From NCBI GenBank assembly GCA_902465325.1, contig CABQMV010000007.1, positions 1-29,393 on the forward strand: a stretch of 29,393 nt of DNA. Reading direction: 5' to 3'. The notes under the pieces are model-generated. The model had not been told where the DNA came from, searched no databases, and was given only the letters and a program-made list of their open reading frames with translations. Source of the stretch: an uncultured Oscillospiraceae bacterium (lineage in GTDB: Bacteria; Bacillota; Clostridia; UBA1212; SIG427). Positions 1 through 9,042 of this stretch are shown here, in pieces (the stretch's first letter is position 1; each line of letters opens with the position of its first letter). The translations under genes were made by a program, and so were the position numbers.

Positions 1-713
1 TGATAAACACTGCCATCCTCACTCTTTTTCAAAAGGGCTTCCTTTCCGTCTGCCTGCTCAGCCGTTACCCGCGGAAGCTCAATTAAATTGCTTACTGTGT
101 ACTCAATCATACTGGGCTTTGCAAAATATTTTTCCGGTATCCCCGAAAGGCCCTGCACAGCAATATCCTTTTGGGTAATATACGTTTCATCTCCGCTGAT
201 CAGCTGACCGTCCACAAATACCGAATAGTCTGCCGGCGCTGTAATGGTAACTGACACATTCATGATGGGAATCTCCGTTACTGCTTTGATCTGATAATCC
301 TCAAAGCCAAAGGAATGTTGATTGCCGGTTTGCTCCAGGGTAACCTTTGCCAGCTTCTCCTCCCCCATTTTCAGAGTATAGGCCGGAAAGCGGTCCTTAT
401 CCGCTGAAAAAGCCTTCGTATAAGTAATAGTCTTTCCTTCGGACAAGCTTTTCAGCTTTTCCGTAAAGTCCTCTTTTCTGCTTTCCTCCAATTTTGAAGC
501 ATTGGAGAACTCCACCAGCTTGCTGTAATCGCCGCTTTGGATTTCTTCTACCAGCCGATTCATCACCAGGGTCGGCCGTGTATTTTCATACGTCTTAAGA
601 GCATTCCACAGTACAATCCATGTAATAACCATGGCCAGCACCAGAACAAGCAATACCGCTAAAAATATTTTCCAAAAGACAGATGCGTTTTTATATTTTT
701 TAATTATATTCAC
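1..713 (-). CDS. Membrane-anchored protein of unknown function, C-terminus cut by window edge
   Basis: This reading frame stays open from a GTG start to the left edge (237 codons visible). The start is chosen because TAAGGAGA lies 7 bases upstream. Residues 1-13 are basic (NIIKKYKN). Residues about 14-36 form one hydrophobic helix rich in Leu, Val and Ile. The rest is soluble and presumably outside the cell, given a positive-inside anchor. The first soluble part (about 40-85) is helical and charged and could be NTF2-like. Around residue 150 the sequence APADYSVFVDG looks like a beta-rich Ig/TcaA-like segment, but I cannot name a family. It starts 24 bases after the phosphodiester glycosidase stop, so the two are almost certainly co-transcribed. 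A role in the cell envelope with that enzyme is inference only. Confidence 0.75.
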   Translation of the reverse strand, partial: MNIIKKYKNASVFWKIFLAVLLVLVLAMVITWIVLWNALKTYENTRPTLVMNRLVEEIQSGDYSKLVEFSNASKLEESRKEDFTEKLKSLSEGKTITYTKAFSADKDRFPAYTLKMGEEKLAKVTLEQTGNQHSFGFEDYQIKAVTEIPIMNVSVTITAPADYSVFVDGQLISGDETYITQKDIAVQGLSGIPEKYFAKPSMIEYTVSNLIELPRVTAEQADGKEALLKKSEDGSVY

Positions 714-737
714 GATTTTCTCTCCTTATAAGGATTT

Positions 738-2105
738 CTACCTTGTAACCAATATAGAGGTCGCCATCTTACGGGGGCCGTACAGAGAAGCGCAGGTAGT
801 GATAATTTCATTTTCATACACCATATAGGAAGAAGAACCGCCATCTAAATTTGCGGCGTTGACTGCACCATACTCCAGCATAACAGAAATCAAATCGTCA
901 TAGGAAGCCCCCAGGCTGTTTGCCTGGCGCCCGTTAACCACCAAGATCAGCATAGCACCGTCCTTGCGCTGTCCAATGGCCGTCCTGGGATTTAGTCCTC
1001 CTTCCGTAACAGAAGAACCGATCACGCAGGGCTCTCCGTCCATAATGAGATAGGGACCAAAATTCAGGGCCTCTACAATTCCGCTGTCCAGAGCCTGTCC
1101 GCCAGTCATTTTCCCCAGAATCAGCTTGTTCTCTTTGTTAATCCCAATCACCTCATAGGTGGTATCCCGGCTGCCCCAAAGCATTTTTCCTCCTGAGATC
1201 ACAATACCGTCACTATTTTCTCTCCCAGTAGGAACCCCGCCGTTTCCCCGGCCCGTGTCATAGAAACCGCCGCCGTTTACAGCCGCCAGCGCATTGTAGT
1301 GGATGGCCATATTCAAGGTAGACATTCCCTCTTTATCCTCTCCGTACCCTCCCGGAGGCGTTCCGATCTTCACCCGGCTGGGATCTGCTACAATGATCAT
1401 TTTTCCGTTAAAGGTCTTGCCGGACACCTCTACAATTTCAAAGGGCTTCTGGTCAGGAGCAGGCGTAGCAACCACCACGTCATCGCCCGTGGAAACTTGA
1501 TCTCCGGTTTTAATGGCGTTATCGTCCAATATTTTATTGATTGTCTCCTCCGGCAGAAACCAGGTAGCCAGAAAATCCCCGGCACTGGACTCCGTTACAG
1601 TCATAACAAACATATCCCGGAAAGTGACAGAAGGACCTCTGTTGACAATAAGGAGGACACCAATCAAAAATACCAGCAATACTGCCAGCGCCGTCCCAAG
1701 ACAGGCCAGTGTCCGTTTTACTGCGATTCCTACTGTTACCTTTCTCTGTCCCGGTCCCGTGTGTCCCGGAGGCATCCGCCGGGTCTTCCCGTGGGCAATC
1801 CGCTTGGCCAAAAGAGAAGCCAGTGTAATAGGTTCCCCATCCTCAGTATCGTCAGAATCCTGCCTCGACGGAGCGTCAGGCTGTTGTATGTCTTGGAGCG
1901 CCTCCCGGCTCCGGGCCCTGGAAAAATTCAGCGGCTTCTCCGCCTCCTCCTCTATTCTGAAGGCAGAAAAACGGCCCCCGGTATGCTGCGGGGAAGTCTT
2001 AGCGGCAGGCTGCGTCTGTGCCGGCTCCCGTGTTTTTTTCTGTATGACCATATTCAGCTCATTGTCGTCATCAAAAGCAAAGCCGAATTCTTCTTCCTCT
2101 CTCAT
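738..2105 (-). CDS. Membrane-bound phosphodiester glycosidase (NAGPA/DUF2233 domain)
   Basis: This 455-residue protein has three parts. Residues 1-125 are cytoplasmic, acidic and low in complexity (EEEEFGFAFDDDNE near the start). Residues 131-155 form a transmembrane helix. About 234-455 is an extracellular domain of the NAGPA/DUF2233 phosphodiester glycosidase family. Family hallmarks are visible as NGGGFYD (277-283) and NLDGGSSS (419-426). Relatives cleave sugar-phosphodiester bonds, as in uncovering enzyme, or act on surface glycopolymers; the substrate here is unknown. The ATG at 2105 is preferred over an upstream in-frame start because GGAGTGGGG lies just before it. It is also downstream of a near-consensus promoter whose start site would fall inside the longer frame. 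It is the first gene of an operon with the membrane protein at 1-713. The long cytoplasmic tail is unusual for the family and may be an interaction or phosphorylation region. Confidence 0.88.
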   Translation of the reverse strand: MREEEEFGFAFDDDNELNMVIQKKTREPAQTQPAAKTSPQHTGGRFSAFRIEEEAEKPLNFSRARSREALQDIQQPDAPSRQDSDDTEDGEPITLASLLAKRIAHGKTRRMPPGHTGPGQRKVTVGIAVKRTLACLGTALAVLLVFLIGVLLIVNRGPSVTFRDMFVMTVTESSAGDFLATWFLPEETINKILDDNAIKTGDQVSTGDDVVVATPAPDQKPFEIVEVSGKTFNGKMIIVADPSRVKIGTPPGGYGEDKEGMSTLNMAIHYNALAAVNGGGFYDTGRGNGGVPTGRENSDGIVISGGKMLWGSRDTTYEVIGINKENKLILGKMTGGQALDSGIVEALNFGPYLIMDGEPCVIGSSVTEGGLNPRTAIGQRKDGAMLILVVNGRQANSLGASYDDLISVMLEYGAVNAANLDGGSSSYMVYENEIITTCASLYGPRKMATSILVTR

Positions 2106-2141
2106 GACCCCACTCCAAAAATATAATTTACATATGGCTTT

Positions 2142-2170
2142 ATTATACAAAAGGCACTGGAGGGAGTCAA
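2142..2170 (-). promoter_or_regulatory. Sigma-A promoter for the phosphodiester glycosidase operon
   Basis: On the minus strand the -35 is TTGACT (2170-2165) and the -10 is TATAAT (2147-2142), with a 17-base spacer. Transcription would start near 2135, giving a leader of about 30 bases before the ATG at 2105. This excludes the longer in-frame start at 2198. Confidence 0.85.
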
Positions 2171-2251
2171 CAAAAGAACGGCAGAAACTGTGCCGCAAAG
2201 AAGCTGCTGCCGAAAAAATTTTTTAGAAAGATATTTTAGAGAGCTGCTTTC

Positions 2252-2280
2252 TTGACACGCTTCTTTCCGGTCATTATAAT
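2252..2280 (+). promoter_or_regulatory. Consensus sigma-A promoter for the GH3 gene
   Basis: A perfect TTGACA (2252-2257), a 17-base spacer and a perfect TATAAT (2275-2280) lie 42 bases before the beta-glucosidase ATG. I see no clear operator or catabolite-responsive element next to it, so expression may be constitutive or controlled by a site I do not recognise. Confidence 0.88.
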
Positions 2281-2322
2281 CCTTCTCATACAGTTTTTAT
2301 TTAAAGGAAAGGATTATAAAAC

Positions 2323-4515
2323 ATGAAAAAGGACACCCCTGTTTATAAAGACCCGAAGGCTCCGATCCCTCAGAGAGTAGCCGATTTGGTAAGCCGCATG
2401 ACCCTGGAGGAAAAAGTAAACCAGATGCTCCTGGGCAACGGCTATGAGGAGTTAAACAAATGGATCGACGAAGGGAAATTTCCCGAATACGGCCCCAGCT
2501 CTGTATATGTTCAGAGCGCACCCATACAGGAGCTGAACCGTATCCAGAAGTATATTATGGAAAATACCCGACTGGGCATTCCCATGCTGGTAGCAGGAGA
2601 ATCTATACACGGTCTGATGTGCCCGGGCGCCACCATGTTTCCCCAGGCAATAGGACTGGGCGCTACTTTTAATAAAGAACTTATGAAGGAAATTGCCGAT
2701 ACCATCGGCCGGGAATCTGCCGCAGTGGGAATCCGCCACACCTATGCTCCCAACATAGATCTTTCCAGAGATCCCCGCTGGGGCCGTACAGAAGAAAATT
2801 ACGGAGAGGACCCGTATCTGACCTCCCGTCTCTGTGTCGAATATATAAAGAAGGTACAGGAGCACGGCGTAGCCTGCGCACCCAAACATTATCTTGCCTA
2901 CGGCAGTCCCGAGGGCGGACTGAACATTGCCCCCGCCCACGTAGGAGAACGGGAAATGCGGGAAAATATGCTGGGGCCCTTTGAGGCCGCTGTTTCGGAA
3001 GCTGGGGCTATGTCCTTAATGCCCTCCTACGGAGAAATAGACGGTGTGCCCGTACACGGCTCCCGTTACCTGCTCACAGATATTCTGCGGGGAGAGTTAG
3101 GCTTTGACGGCTTCACCATCTCCGACTACAGTGCACTTTCCATGCTCTATGCGCTGCATCGCGCCGTTCCGGACGCCCTGTCAGCCGGTAAAATGGCACT
3201 GCATGCAGGATTGGATATGGAGGCTCCCACCCCGGACGCCTACGGTCCCACCTTTGTAGAGGCCGCCCGGCAGGGTCAGCTTCCCATGGAAGAGATTGAT
3301 TTGGCAGTCTCCCGGATTCTCTCCGTGAAATTCCGTCTGGGACTCTTTGAAAATCCCTATATTCCCCAGGATGGCGTTTCCCGGCTGCGGAATGCAAGGG
3401 ATGTAGAAAAAGCCCGTATTGCAGCCCAGGAATCGACAGTTCTTTTGAAAAACGACGGAATTCTGCCCCTTGATAAGAATAAGATAAAGAAAGCAGCCGT
3501 TATCGGTCCTAACAGCGACGTGGTCCAGCTGGGAGACTATACCCCTCCCTTTGCAGGGGAAAATGCCATTACACTGCGTAAGGCCATGGAAGAGTTTTTG
3601 GGCGCCGATAAAGTACTCTACGCCCGGGGCAGTGGAATTATTGATGCTGCACCGGAGGAGCGGCAGGAGGCAGTTCGTATTGCGTCACAGGCAGACATTG
3701 CTTTTGTGGTATTAGGAGATAACAGTAATTTCTTTGGAGGAATCGGCTGGGGCGACGACGGGGTGGGCCTGGCTGTAACCTGCGGAGAGGGCTTTGATTT
3801 GACAGAGTTGGTTCTTCCCGCAAGCCAGAGGCAGCTTTTAGAAGAGGTAGCCGCTACTGGAACACCTGTAGTACTCATACTGGAAACAGGGCGGCCCTAC
3901 TGCATTGGCAGAGAATGCCAGCTTTCCAATGCCGTACTGGAGGCCTGGTATCCCGGGGAACAGGGAGGTCCTGCACTCTGCGATATTTTATTTGGCCTGG
4001 TATCTCCTTCCGGAAGACTTCCCATTACATTCCCCAGATCCACCGGACAGCTCCCCTGTTTCTATAACCATAAGCCCAGTGCCAGAGGCTACTACCACAG
4101 CCCCGGGACCCCTTCATCTCCGGGAAGAGATTATGTATTTGAAAGCAGCGAACCGCTGTTCAGATTTGGCCACGGACTTTCCTATACTGAGTTTGAATAC
4201 TCAAACCTGCATATAGAAGCCGACAAAAAAGCCGGCACAGCCCAGGTCAGCATTACTGTGCAGAATACAGGCCCACAAAAATCCAAGCATACGGTTTTGC
4301 TCTTCCTGACAGACTGCGTATGCCGCCTTACTCCTTATGTAAGACGGTTAAGAGGCTTTGAAAAAATAGAGCTGGCCCCGGAAGAAAGCCAAACGCTGAC
4401 TTTTCATCTGGGCTTTGAGGATTTCTGCTTTATTAATGAAAAAATGCAGAAGGAAGTAGAGCCTGGAGAATACATTGTAGAAATCGGAGGACAGACGGGA
4501 GGTTTTGTACTGTAA
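2323..4515 (+). CDS. Glycoside hydrolase family 3 beta-glucosidase-like enzyme
   Basis: This 730-residue GH3 enzyme would hydrolyse terminal beta-linked glucose or xylose from oligosaccharides. There is no signal peptide, so it is probably cytoplasmic and acts on imported sugars. The N-terminal (beta/alpha)8 domain shows DPRWGRTEENYGEDPYL (150-166), KHY (188-190) and GFDGFTISDYSAL (260-272). D268 is the expected nucleophile. The alpha/beta sandwich domain covers about 380-590. A fibronectin III-like domain ends the chain (about 640-730). The start has AAAGGAAAGG 10 bases upstream and follows a consensus promoter. Its stop overlaps the ATG of the acetyltransferase by one base (TAATG), so the two are translationally coupled. 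Exact specificity (glucosidase, xylosidase or N-acetylglucosaminidase) cannot be read from the sequence. Confidence 0.93.
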   Translation: MKKDTPVYKDPKAPIPQRVADLVSRMTLEEKVNQMLLGNGYEELNKWIDEGKFPEYGPSSVYVQSAPIQELNRIQKYIMENTRLGIPMLVAGESIHGLMCPGATMFPQAIGLGATFNKELMKEIADTIGRESAAVGIRHTYAPNIDLSRDPRWGRTEENYGEDPYLTSRLCVEYIKKVQEHGVACAPKHYLAYGSPEGGLNIAPAHVGEREMRENMLGPFEAAVSEAGAMSLMPSYGEIDGVPVHGSRYLLTDILRGELGFDGFTISDYSALSMLYALHRAVPDALSAGKMALHAGLDMEAPTPDAYGPTFVEAARQGQLPMEEIDLAVSRILSVKFRLGLFENPYIPQDGVSRLRNARDVEKARIAAQESTVLLKNDGILPLDKNKIKKAAVIGPNSDVVQLGDYTPPFAGENAITLRKAMEEFLGADKVLYARGSGIIDAAPEERQEAVRIASQADIAFVVLGDNSNFFGGIGWGDDGVGLAVTCGEGFDLTELVLPASQRQLLEEVAATGTPVVLILETGRPYCIGRECQLSNAVLEAWYPGEQGGPALCDILFGLVSPSGRLPITFPRSTGQLPCFYNHKPSARGYYHSPGTPSSPGRDYVFESSEPLFRFGHGLSYTEFEYSNLHIEADKKAGTAQVSITVQNTGPQKSKHTVLLFLTDCVCRLTPYVRRLRGFEKIELAPEESQTLTFHLGFEDFCFINEKMQKEVEPGEYIVEIGGQTGGFVL

Positions 4516-4982
4516 TGCTTCGACGGATCACCTCGGAAGATCAAGATCTCTTTATTACAATGGCCCGGGAGTTCTACAGCTCTCCGGCAGTGTCTCACTC
4601 CATTCCCAAAACCCATCACCAAATGGCCTTTCGTGAGATGACCTCCGGCAGCCGATTTATGTGGGGATATTTTCTGGAGCATCAGGAGGAAACCGCCGGT
4701 TACGCCATCATCTCTCAAACATATTCCCACGAGGCGGGAGGACTGGTATGGTGGCTGGAGGAAATTTATGTGCGTCCGGCCTTTCAGGGACGCGGATTGG
4801 GACACCAATACCTGAATACAATAATAGAACAGGCCAGGGAACAAAAAATTGCCCGGCTCCGCTTAGAGGTGGAGCCGGACAATCTGCGTGCTAAAGCACT
4901 GTACAAGGCCCTTGGCTTTCAGGACCTGGAATACCGTCAGATGGTCTGGGAACGCAGCGAAAAAGCTTTGTCAAAGCAATAG
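4515..4982 (+). CDS. GNAT-family N-acetyltransferase
   Basis: This 155-residue protein has the GNAT fold and would transfer an acetyl group from acetyl-CoA to an amine on an unknown acceptor. Motif A, which binds the CoA pyrophosphate, is visible as VRPAFQGRGLG (86-96), following the strand LEEIYV. The typical C-terminal motif (NLRAKALYKALGF, around 124-136) is also present. The start ATG shares its A with the GH3 stop codon, so translation likely depends on termination of the upstream gene. Acetylation of a sugar-derived amine or a resistance role are both possible, and neither is shown. Confidence 0.88.
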   Translation: MLRRITSEDQDLFITMAREFYSSPAVSHSIPKTHHQMAFREMTSGSRFMWGYFLEHQEETAGYAIISQTYSHEAGGLVWWLEEIYVRPAFQGRGLGHQYLNTIIEQAREQKIARLRLEVEPDNLRAKALYKALGFQDLEYRQMVWERSEKALSKQ

Positions 4983-5027
4983 AAATACACTTTTACAGCT
5001 CCGGCCTGGCAAGCACCAGACAAAAGG

Positions 5028-5921
5028 CTAGTGTGCTCTGTTTTTCTGCTTCAGATGCAGGCCCGGCCATATTTCATTCATGATGACTGCCGCAAAAATC
5101 AGTATAAAGCCCATTATCATTTTCCCCGTCAGCGTTTCCGCTCCCAGAATAACAGAAAAACCTACCCCAAACACAGATTCCAGACTCAATATAAGCGACG
5201 CCTGGGCAGGAGGCGTGTACTTTTGTCCTATATTTTGAAACAGCAGCGCACCGGCAGTACAAAATACTGCCAAGTAAGCCATGCCGCCCCCCGTTTCCCA
5301 GGAAATTCTGCCTGGCAGCGGCTCAAACAGCAGGAAAGTGCCCCAGGCCAGCAGCGCACCGGCAGCAAACTGTACAGCCGTCAGCACAAATAAATCCCGT
5401 CCCCGGGAAACCTTTGCTACTGTCACCATATGCAGCGCGTAAAATACGCCGCCTATAAGAGTCAGAAGGTCTCCGGAGCTGACTGTAAAATCTCCCTGCA
5501 GAGATACAAGGCCGATACCGGCCAGGCATAAGACAGCCGCGGCAAAATTCACAGCCGAAAGACGAGAGCCATCTACAGCCCAGTATACAAAAGGAACCAG
5601 GATACAGTACACCGCTGTCAGGAAAGCATTTTTCCCCGGCGTAGTATACTGAATTCCCAGTGTTTGAAAGCAGTACGCCAAAAACAGAAACGCTCCCATG
5701 ACCGCTCCCCGCCAAAAGCAGCCTCTGTCTATTTTCCTAAAGTGCTTATGAAAAATCAGCCCTAAAGCCAGCGCGCCGAAAGTAAAGCGTACGGCCAGCA
5801 AAAAATTGGGAGGGACGGCATCTACCGTATTTTTAACAATAATAAAGGAGCTTCCCCAAATCAGAGCGGCCGCAAGCAGCGCCGCCCTGGGCAGAAAGCC
5901 CCTGCTTTCATCCGGATACAT
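5028..5921 (-). CDS. EamA/DMT-superfamily transporter
   Basis: This integral membrane protein of 297 residues has about ten hydrophobic helices arranged as two EamA repeats. The first repeat begins with AALIWGSSFIIVK, the family signature near the N-terminus. The second half repeats the fold after about residue 145. Such proteins export or import small metabolites; the substrate is unknown. The ATG at 5921 is chosen over an in-frame TTG two codons upstream because AAAAGGA lies 9 bases before the ATG but too close to the TTG. It begins 24 bases after the fucosidase stop and is probably the last gene of the long def operon. No convincing terminator follows before the convergent acetyltransferase gene. 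Confidence 0.9.
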   Translation of the reverse strand: MYPDESRGFLPRAALLAAALIWGSSFIIVKNTVDAVPPNFLLAVRFTFGALALGLIFHKHFRKIDRGCFWRGAVMGAFLFLAYCFQTLGIQYTTPGKNAFLTAVYCILVPFVYWAVDGSRLSAVNFAAAVLCLAGIGLVSLQGDFTVSSGDLLTLIGGVFYALHMVTVAKVSRGRDLFVLTAVQFAAGALLAWGTFLLFEPLPGRISWETGGGMAYLAVFCTAGALLFQNIGQKYTPPAQASLILSLESVFGVGFSVILGAETLTGKMIMGFILIFAAVIMNEIWPGLHLKQKNRAH

Positions 5922-5945
5922 ATACAACGGTCCTTTTCTGCCTAA

Positions 5946-7181
5946 TTATACTTCAATCTTTGCAATCCGTACAACATAGTTGCGTCCGTATTCATATTGG
6001 GTACATTCCACCGTTACTTCGTCTCCATTTTGAGAAAAATTCAATTCCTCATTATTGTCAATCCAGGAAATCCGTTTAACCTTACAGGGGAAATTGGAAA
6101 ATTTTGTTTTTACAATATTCTCCACAAAGAACATAACATTTCCCGGTCCCAGAACGCCAAGACCCGGTACAAACAGATAGTACAGGCCTTCTTGATCTGC
6201 TTTCAGAATAAAATTTTCCCCTTCACATTCTACTTGTGAGGCCGGACGCACATTGTACAGCGCCTCCTGATAGACGTGTACCCACTTTCCGATTTCACGG
6301 AAAATTCCCTGCTCAATCAGACGAATACTTCCGTCAGGCTCCGGCCCGATATTCAGCAAATAGTTGGCACCGTATCGCCGGCAGGCAGCCAGCTCATGGA
6401 GAAGACTCTCTACCCCTTTATAGGCAAAATCATTTTGTGCATAGCCCCAATGGCTGTTTACAATCTGGCACACCTCGCTCCCCAAATATTTCCGGGCACC
6501 TTCTCCGTTAATAGGAAAGGGCTTCCCCCGTTCAAAGGTCACCGAATCAATCTCAAAGTGTCCTGTCTGGCCCAGCTTATCCAAACCCGTATTATTGATA
6601 ATCATAGCCTCCGGCTGGTACTGCCGAATTAACCCGTACAGAGCATCCTCCTCCCAGCCATCCGACCTGGACCAGTTTCCGTCAAACCAAAGTCCTCCAA
6701 TGGTTCCGTAATTGGTACAGAGCACCTTTACACTTTCCCGCAGGTATTGCAGATAGCCTTTAAAATCGTTTTTAAATTCCGGTACTCTCCAATCTAATGT
6801 CGTATGGTACAGGAACGGAACAATCCCATATTGATTACAGCCGTTTACAAAATCCTCTACCAGGTCTCTCTTTGCAGCGCTGTGAGGCGCATCAAAAGAA
6901 CTGAGTCCTCTGGTATCGTAAAGAGAGAATCCGTCGTGGTGCCGGGTGGTAAAGGTTATGTACCGGATCCCCGCCTCATGGGCCATCTTTGCCAGCGCAG
7001 CTCCACTGAAATTTTCTGCTGTAAAGTCAGCCGCCAGCTTTTCATACTCCTCCGGCGGCATTTTTTTTGCCTCCTGAATCCATTCCCCCTGTCCCAACAG
7101 GCTGAACAGGCCATAGTGGACAAACAGACCCAGTCCATAACGTTCAAAATTGTAAATTCTCTTTTCCGGTATCGGCATCAT
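5946..7181 (-). CDS. Alpha-L-fucosidase-like enzyme (GH29)
   Basis: This 411-residue protein matches the compact GH29 catalytic domain plus a C-terminal beta region. GH29 enzymes release L-fucose from glycans. Visible motifs are a conserved start (FERYGLGLFVHYGLFS, 12-27), YITFTTRHHDGF (74-85) and GGLWFDGNW (162-170), where D167 is the likely nucleophile. There is no signal peptide, so it should be cytoplasmic and act on small imported fucosides. Its ATG overlaps the TGA of the upstream aminotransferase by four bases, so it is translationally coupled to it. A second ATG follows directly (7178), so the exact start is uncertain by one codon. The acid/base residue cannot be assigned with confidence. 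Placement at the end of a housekeeping operon is unusual. Confidence 0.88.
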   Translation of the reverse strand: MMPIPEKRIYNFERYGLGLFVHYGLFSLLGQGEWIQEAKKMPPEEYEKLAADFTAENFSGAALAKMAHEAGIRYITFTTRHHDGFSLYDTRGLSSFDAPHSAAKRDLVEDFVNGCNQYGIVPFLYHTTLDWRVPEFKNDFKGYLQYLRESVKVLCTNYGTIGGLWFDGNWSRSDGWEEDALYGLIRQYQPEAMIINNTGLDKLGQTGHFEIDSVTFERGKPFPINGEGARKYLGSEVCQIVNSHWGYAQNDFAYKGVESLLHELAACRRYGANYLLNIGPEPDGSIRLIEQGIFREIGKWVHVYQEALYNVRPASQVECEGENFILKADQEGLYYLFVPGLGVLGPGNVMFFVENIVKTKFSNFPCKVKRISWIDNNEELNFSQNGDEVTVECTQYEYGRNYVVRIAKIEV

Positions 7182-8356
7182 ATAAGCTTAAACTCCTTTC
7201 CTAATTCCATCCAGGCCTTTTCTGACCGCTTAATTGTATCCATACTTACACAGTAGGCCAGCCGGAAATACCCGGGGCAGCCAAAGCCTGTGCCGCTCAC
7301 AAGAATCAGATTATAATCCAGTGCACGGCGGCAGAATTCTTCGTCATCCGGAATCGGACTTTTGGGGAATAAATAGAAAGCCCCTTCCGGAAGCCTGCAG
7401 GAAAAGCCTGCCCGTTTAATAATATCGTACAGTACATTTCTCCGCTCACAATAGGAATCCACCCCGGTGGCCAGTTCCAAATTCTCCGCAATTACCTTCT
7501 GAAACAGAGAAGGTGCGTTTACATAACCCAGGGTCCGAGCGCACAGAATCATTCCGTCTATCAGCAGCTCCGCCCCCTCTATAGCCGGATTGACAACAAT
7601 ATAGCCAATTCTCTCTCCGGGCAGAGCCAGAGATTTACTGAAGGAGTTTACGATAATAGAATTTTTAAACAAAGAAAGTATAGCCGGGACTTTGACGCCG
7701 TCATACACAATTTTAAGGTAGGGCTCGTCGGAAATCACATATACTGTCTGTCCGGCAGACTCCAGCCTGTCCAGCAGCGCCGACAGCTTCTGCAGCGTCT
7801 CTTCCAGATACACCGTGCCGGTAGGATTATTGGGAGAATTTAGAATAATGGCCTTTGTATAGGGCGTAATGGCCTTCTCAATAGCGTCCACATCTAAATC
7901 AAAAGAGCCTTCCCTGGCCATTACAGTCTTGAAGCGGCCCCCCTGATTCCGGGTATAGGCTCCGTATTCCACAAAATAGGGAGCAATGGCAAGGACCTCC
8001 TCGCCAGGATTCAAAAGGGCTTTCAGTACCACATTCAGCCCCGCCGCAGCGCCGGCCACCATCAATACATGCGCTCCCTTTACCGGCACGCCTGTCTCTT
8101 TTTCTGTATAAGCGGCCACGCTCTCCCGCACATCCGCATAGCCTGCATTGGCCATATACTTATGAATATTCGGTGTCCGGGCATACTTCAATATGCTTTC
8201 AGTTACCGAGACATCGGGTTCCGGGTCCGGATTCCCCAGAGTAAAATCGTACACATTCTCGGCTCCGTATATAGCGCTCCTTCTGGCCCCCTCCTCAAAC
8301 ATGGCCCGGATAGCAGAACCATTTTGAATATTCTTCATCACTTCTTCTGAAAACAT
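7178..8356 (-). CDS. PLP-dependent class I/II aminotransferase
   Basis: This 392-residue fold-type I aminotransferase would move an amino group from an amino acid to a 2-oxo acid using pyridoxal phosphate. Seen motifs are the substrate-arm region TLGNPDPEP, NSPNNPTGTVY (about 173-183), SDEPY (about 209-213) and the cofactor-binding SFSKSLALPGERIGY, in which K241 should form the Schiff base. The start ATG at 8356 has AAGGAGG 7 bases upstream and leaves a 19-base gap after rpe. The upstream in-frame extension lacks any ribosome binding site. It occupies the position after rpe where many relatives carry thiN. Its substrate is unknown; an aspartate- or alanine-type enzyme is plausible. Confidence 0.9.
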   Translation of the reverse strand: MFSEEVMKNIQNGSAIRAMFEEGARRSAIYGAENVYDFTLGNPDPEPDVSVTESILKYARTPNIHKYMANAGYADVRESVAAYTEKETGVPVKGAHVLMVAGAAAGLNVVLKALLNPGEEVLAIAPYFVEYGAYTRNQGGRFKTVMAREGSFDLDVDAIEKAITPYTKAIILNSPNNPTGTVYLEETLQKLSALLDRLESAGQTVYVISDEPYLKIVYDGVKVPAILSLFKNSIIVNSFSKSLALPGERIGYIVVNPAIEGAELLIDGMILCARTLGYVNAPSLFQKVIAENLELATGVDSYCERRNVLYDIIKRAGFSCRLPEGAFYLFPKSPIPDDEEFCRRALDYNLILVSGTGFGCPGYFRLAYCVSMDTIKRSEKAWMELGKEFKLI

Positions 8357-8375
8357 GGTTTTCCTCCTTGTTTTT

Positions 8376-9023
8376 TTACTTGCTGCCGCCATTTTTCAGC
8401 AGTTTTACCATCGCGGGAATATCCTCAGCCCCATACAGAGCCGAGCCGGCCACCAGCACATTGGCCCCCGCCTCCACTGCCTGAGATACAGTCTGGGCAT
8501 CAATTCCGCCGTCTACTTCTATATCCCCGCTGTATATCTTGCGAATCTCCCTGATTTTATCTGTTACGGACGAAATATACTTCTGTCCTCCAAACCCCGG
8601 ATTTACTGACATCAGAAGAATCATATCCGCCTCCTCCAGCATAGGGGTCACCATACAGACAGGCGTCGCCGGATTCAATGCAATGCCGGCCTTTTTTCCT
8701 TTACTGTGTATATACTGCACAACTCGGTGCAGGTGTGTGCAGGCTTCTGCATGTACTGTGATAATATCCGCTCCCGCACTGCAGAAGTCGTCTATATACC
8801 GGTCGGCGTTTTCAATCATAAGGTGTACATCAAAAATCATATCTGTTACCTTGCGGACGCATTTAACCACCGGCGCGCCAAAAGTAATATTGGGCACATA
8901 ATGACCGTCCATAACATCTATATGTACATAGTCCGCACCGGCCCTGTCCATTTTCACAATTTCATCCCCCAGTCTGGAAAAGTCCGCCGATAAAATGGAA
9001 GGTGCTACTTTGATTTTCCTCAT
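8376..9023 (-). CDS. rpe: Ribulose-phosphate 3-epimerase
   Basis: This 215-residue TIM-barrel enzyme interconverts ribulose 5-phosphate and xylulose 5-phosphate in the pentose phosphate pathway. It shows the full family pattern: VAPSILSADFSRLG at the N-terminus, HIDVMDGHYVPNITFG with metal and proton-transfer residues, VNPGFGGQKY as phosphate loop, and the catalytic VDGGI. The ATG at 9023 is preferred because AAAGAGGTG lies 9 bases upstream and the protein then begins with the usual MRKIKVAPSIL. A GTG four codons earlier lies inside that ribosome binding site. It sits 19 bases after rsgA, as in many Firmicutes. Confidence 0.97.
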   Translation of the reverse strand: MRKIKVAPSILSADFSRLGDEIVKMDRAGADYVHIDVMDGHYVPNITFGAPVVKCVRKVTDMIFDVHLMIENADRYIDDFCSAGADIITVHAEACTHLHRVVQYIHSKGKKAGIALNPATPVCMVTPMLEEADMILLMSVNPGFGGQKYISSVTDKIREIRKIYSGDIEVDGGIDAQTVSQAVEAGANVLVAGSALYGAEDIPAMVKLLKNGGSK

Positions 9024-9042
9024 ACCAATCCCCACCTCTTTA

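Noticed and set aside
1299..2226. Long plus-strand open frames opposite the phosphodiester glycosidase
   Set aside because: They lie wholly inside a well-supported gene with recognised motifs, and their products are Arg/Ser-rich shadows with no family features.
4958..4977. GCTTT-GTC-AAAGC hairpin with a T5 run on the minus strand as a terminator for the EamA operon
   Set aside because: The stem has only five pairs with three A/T, and it lies inside the acetyltransferase coding region. It is too weak to call.
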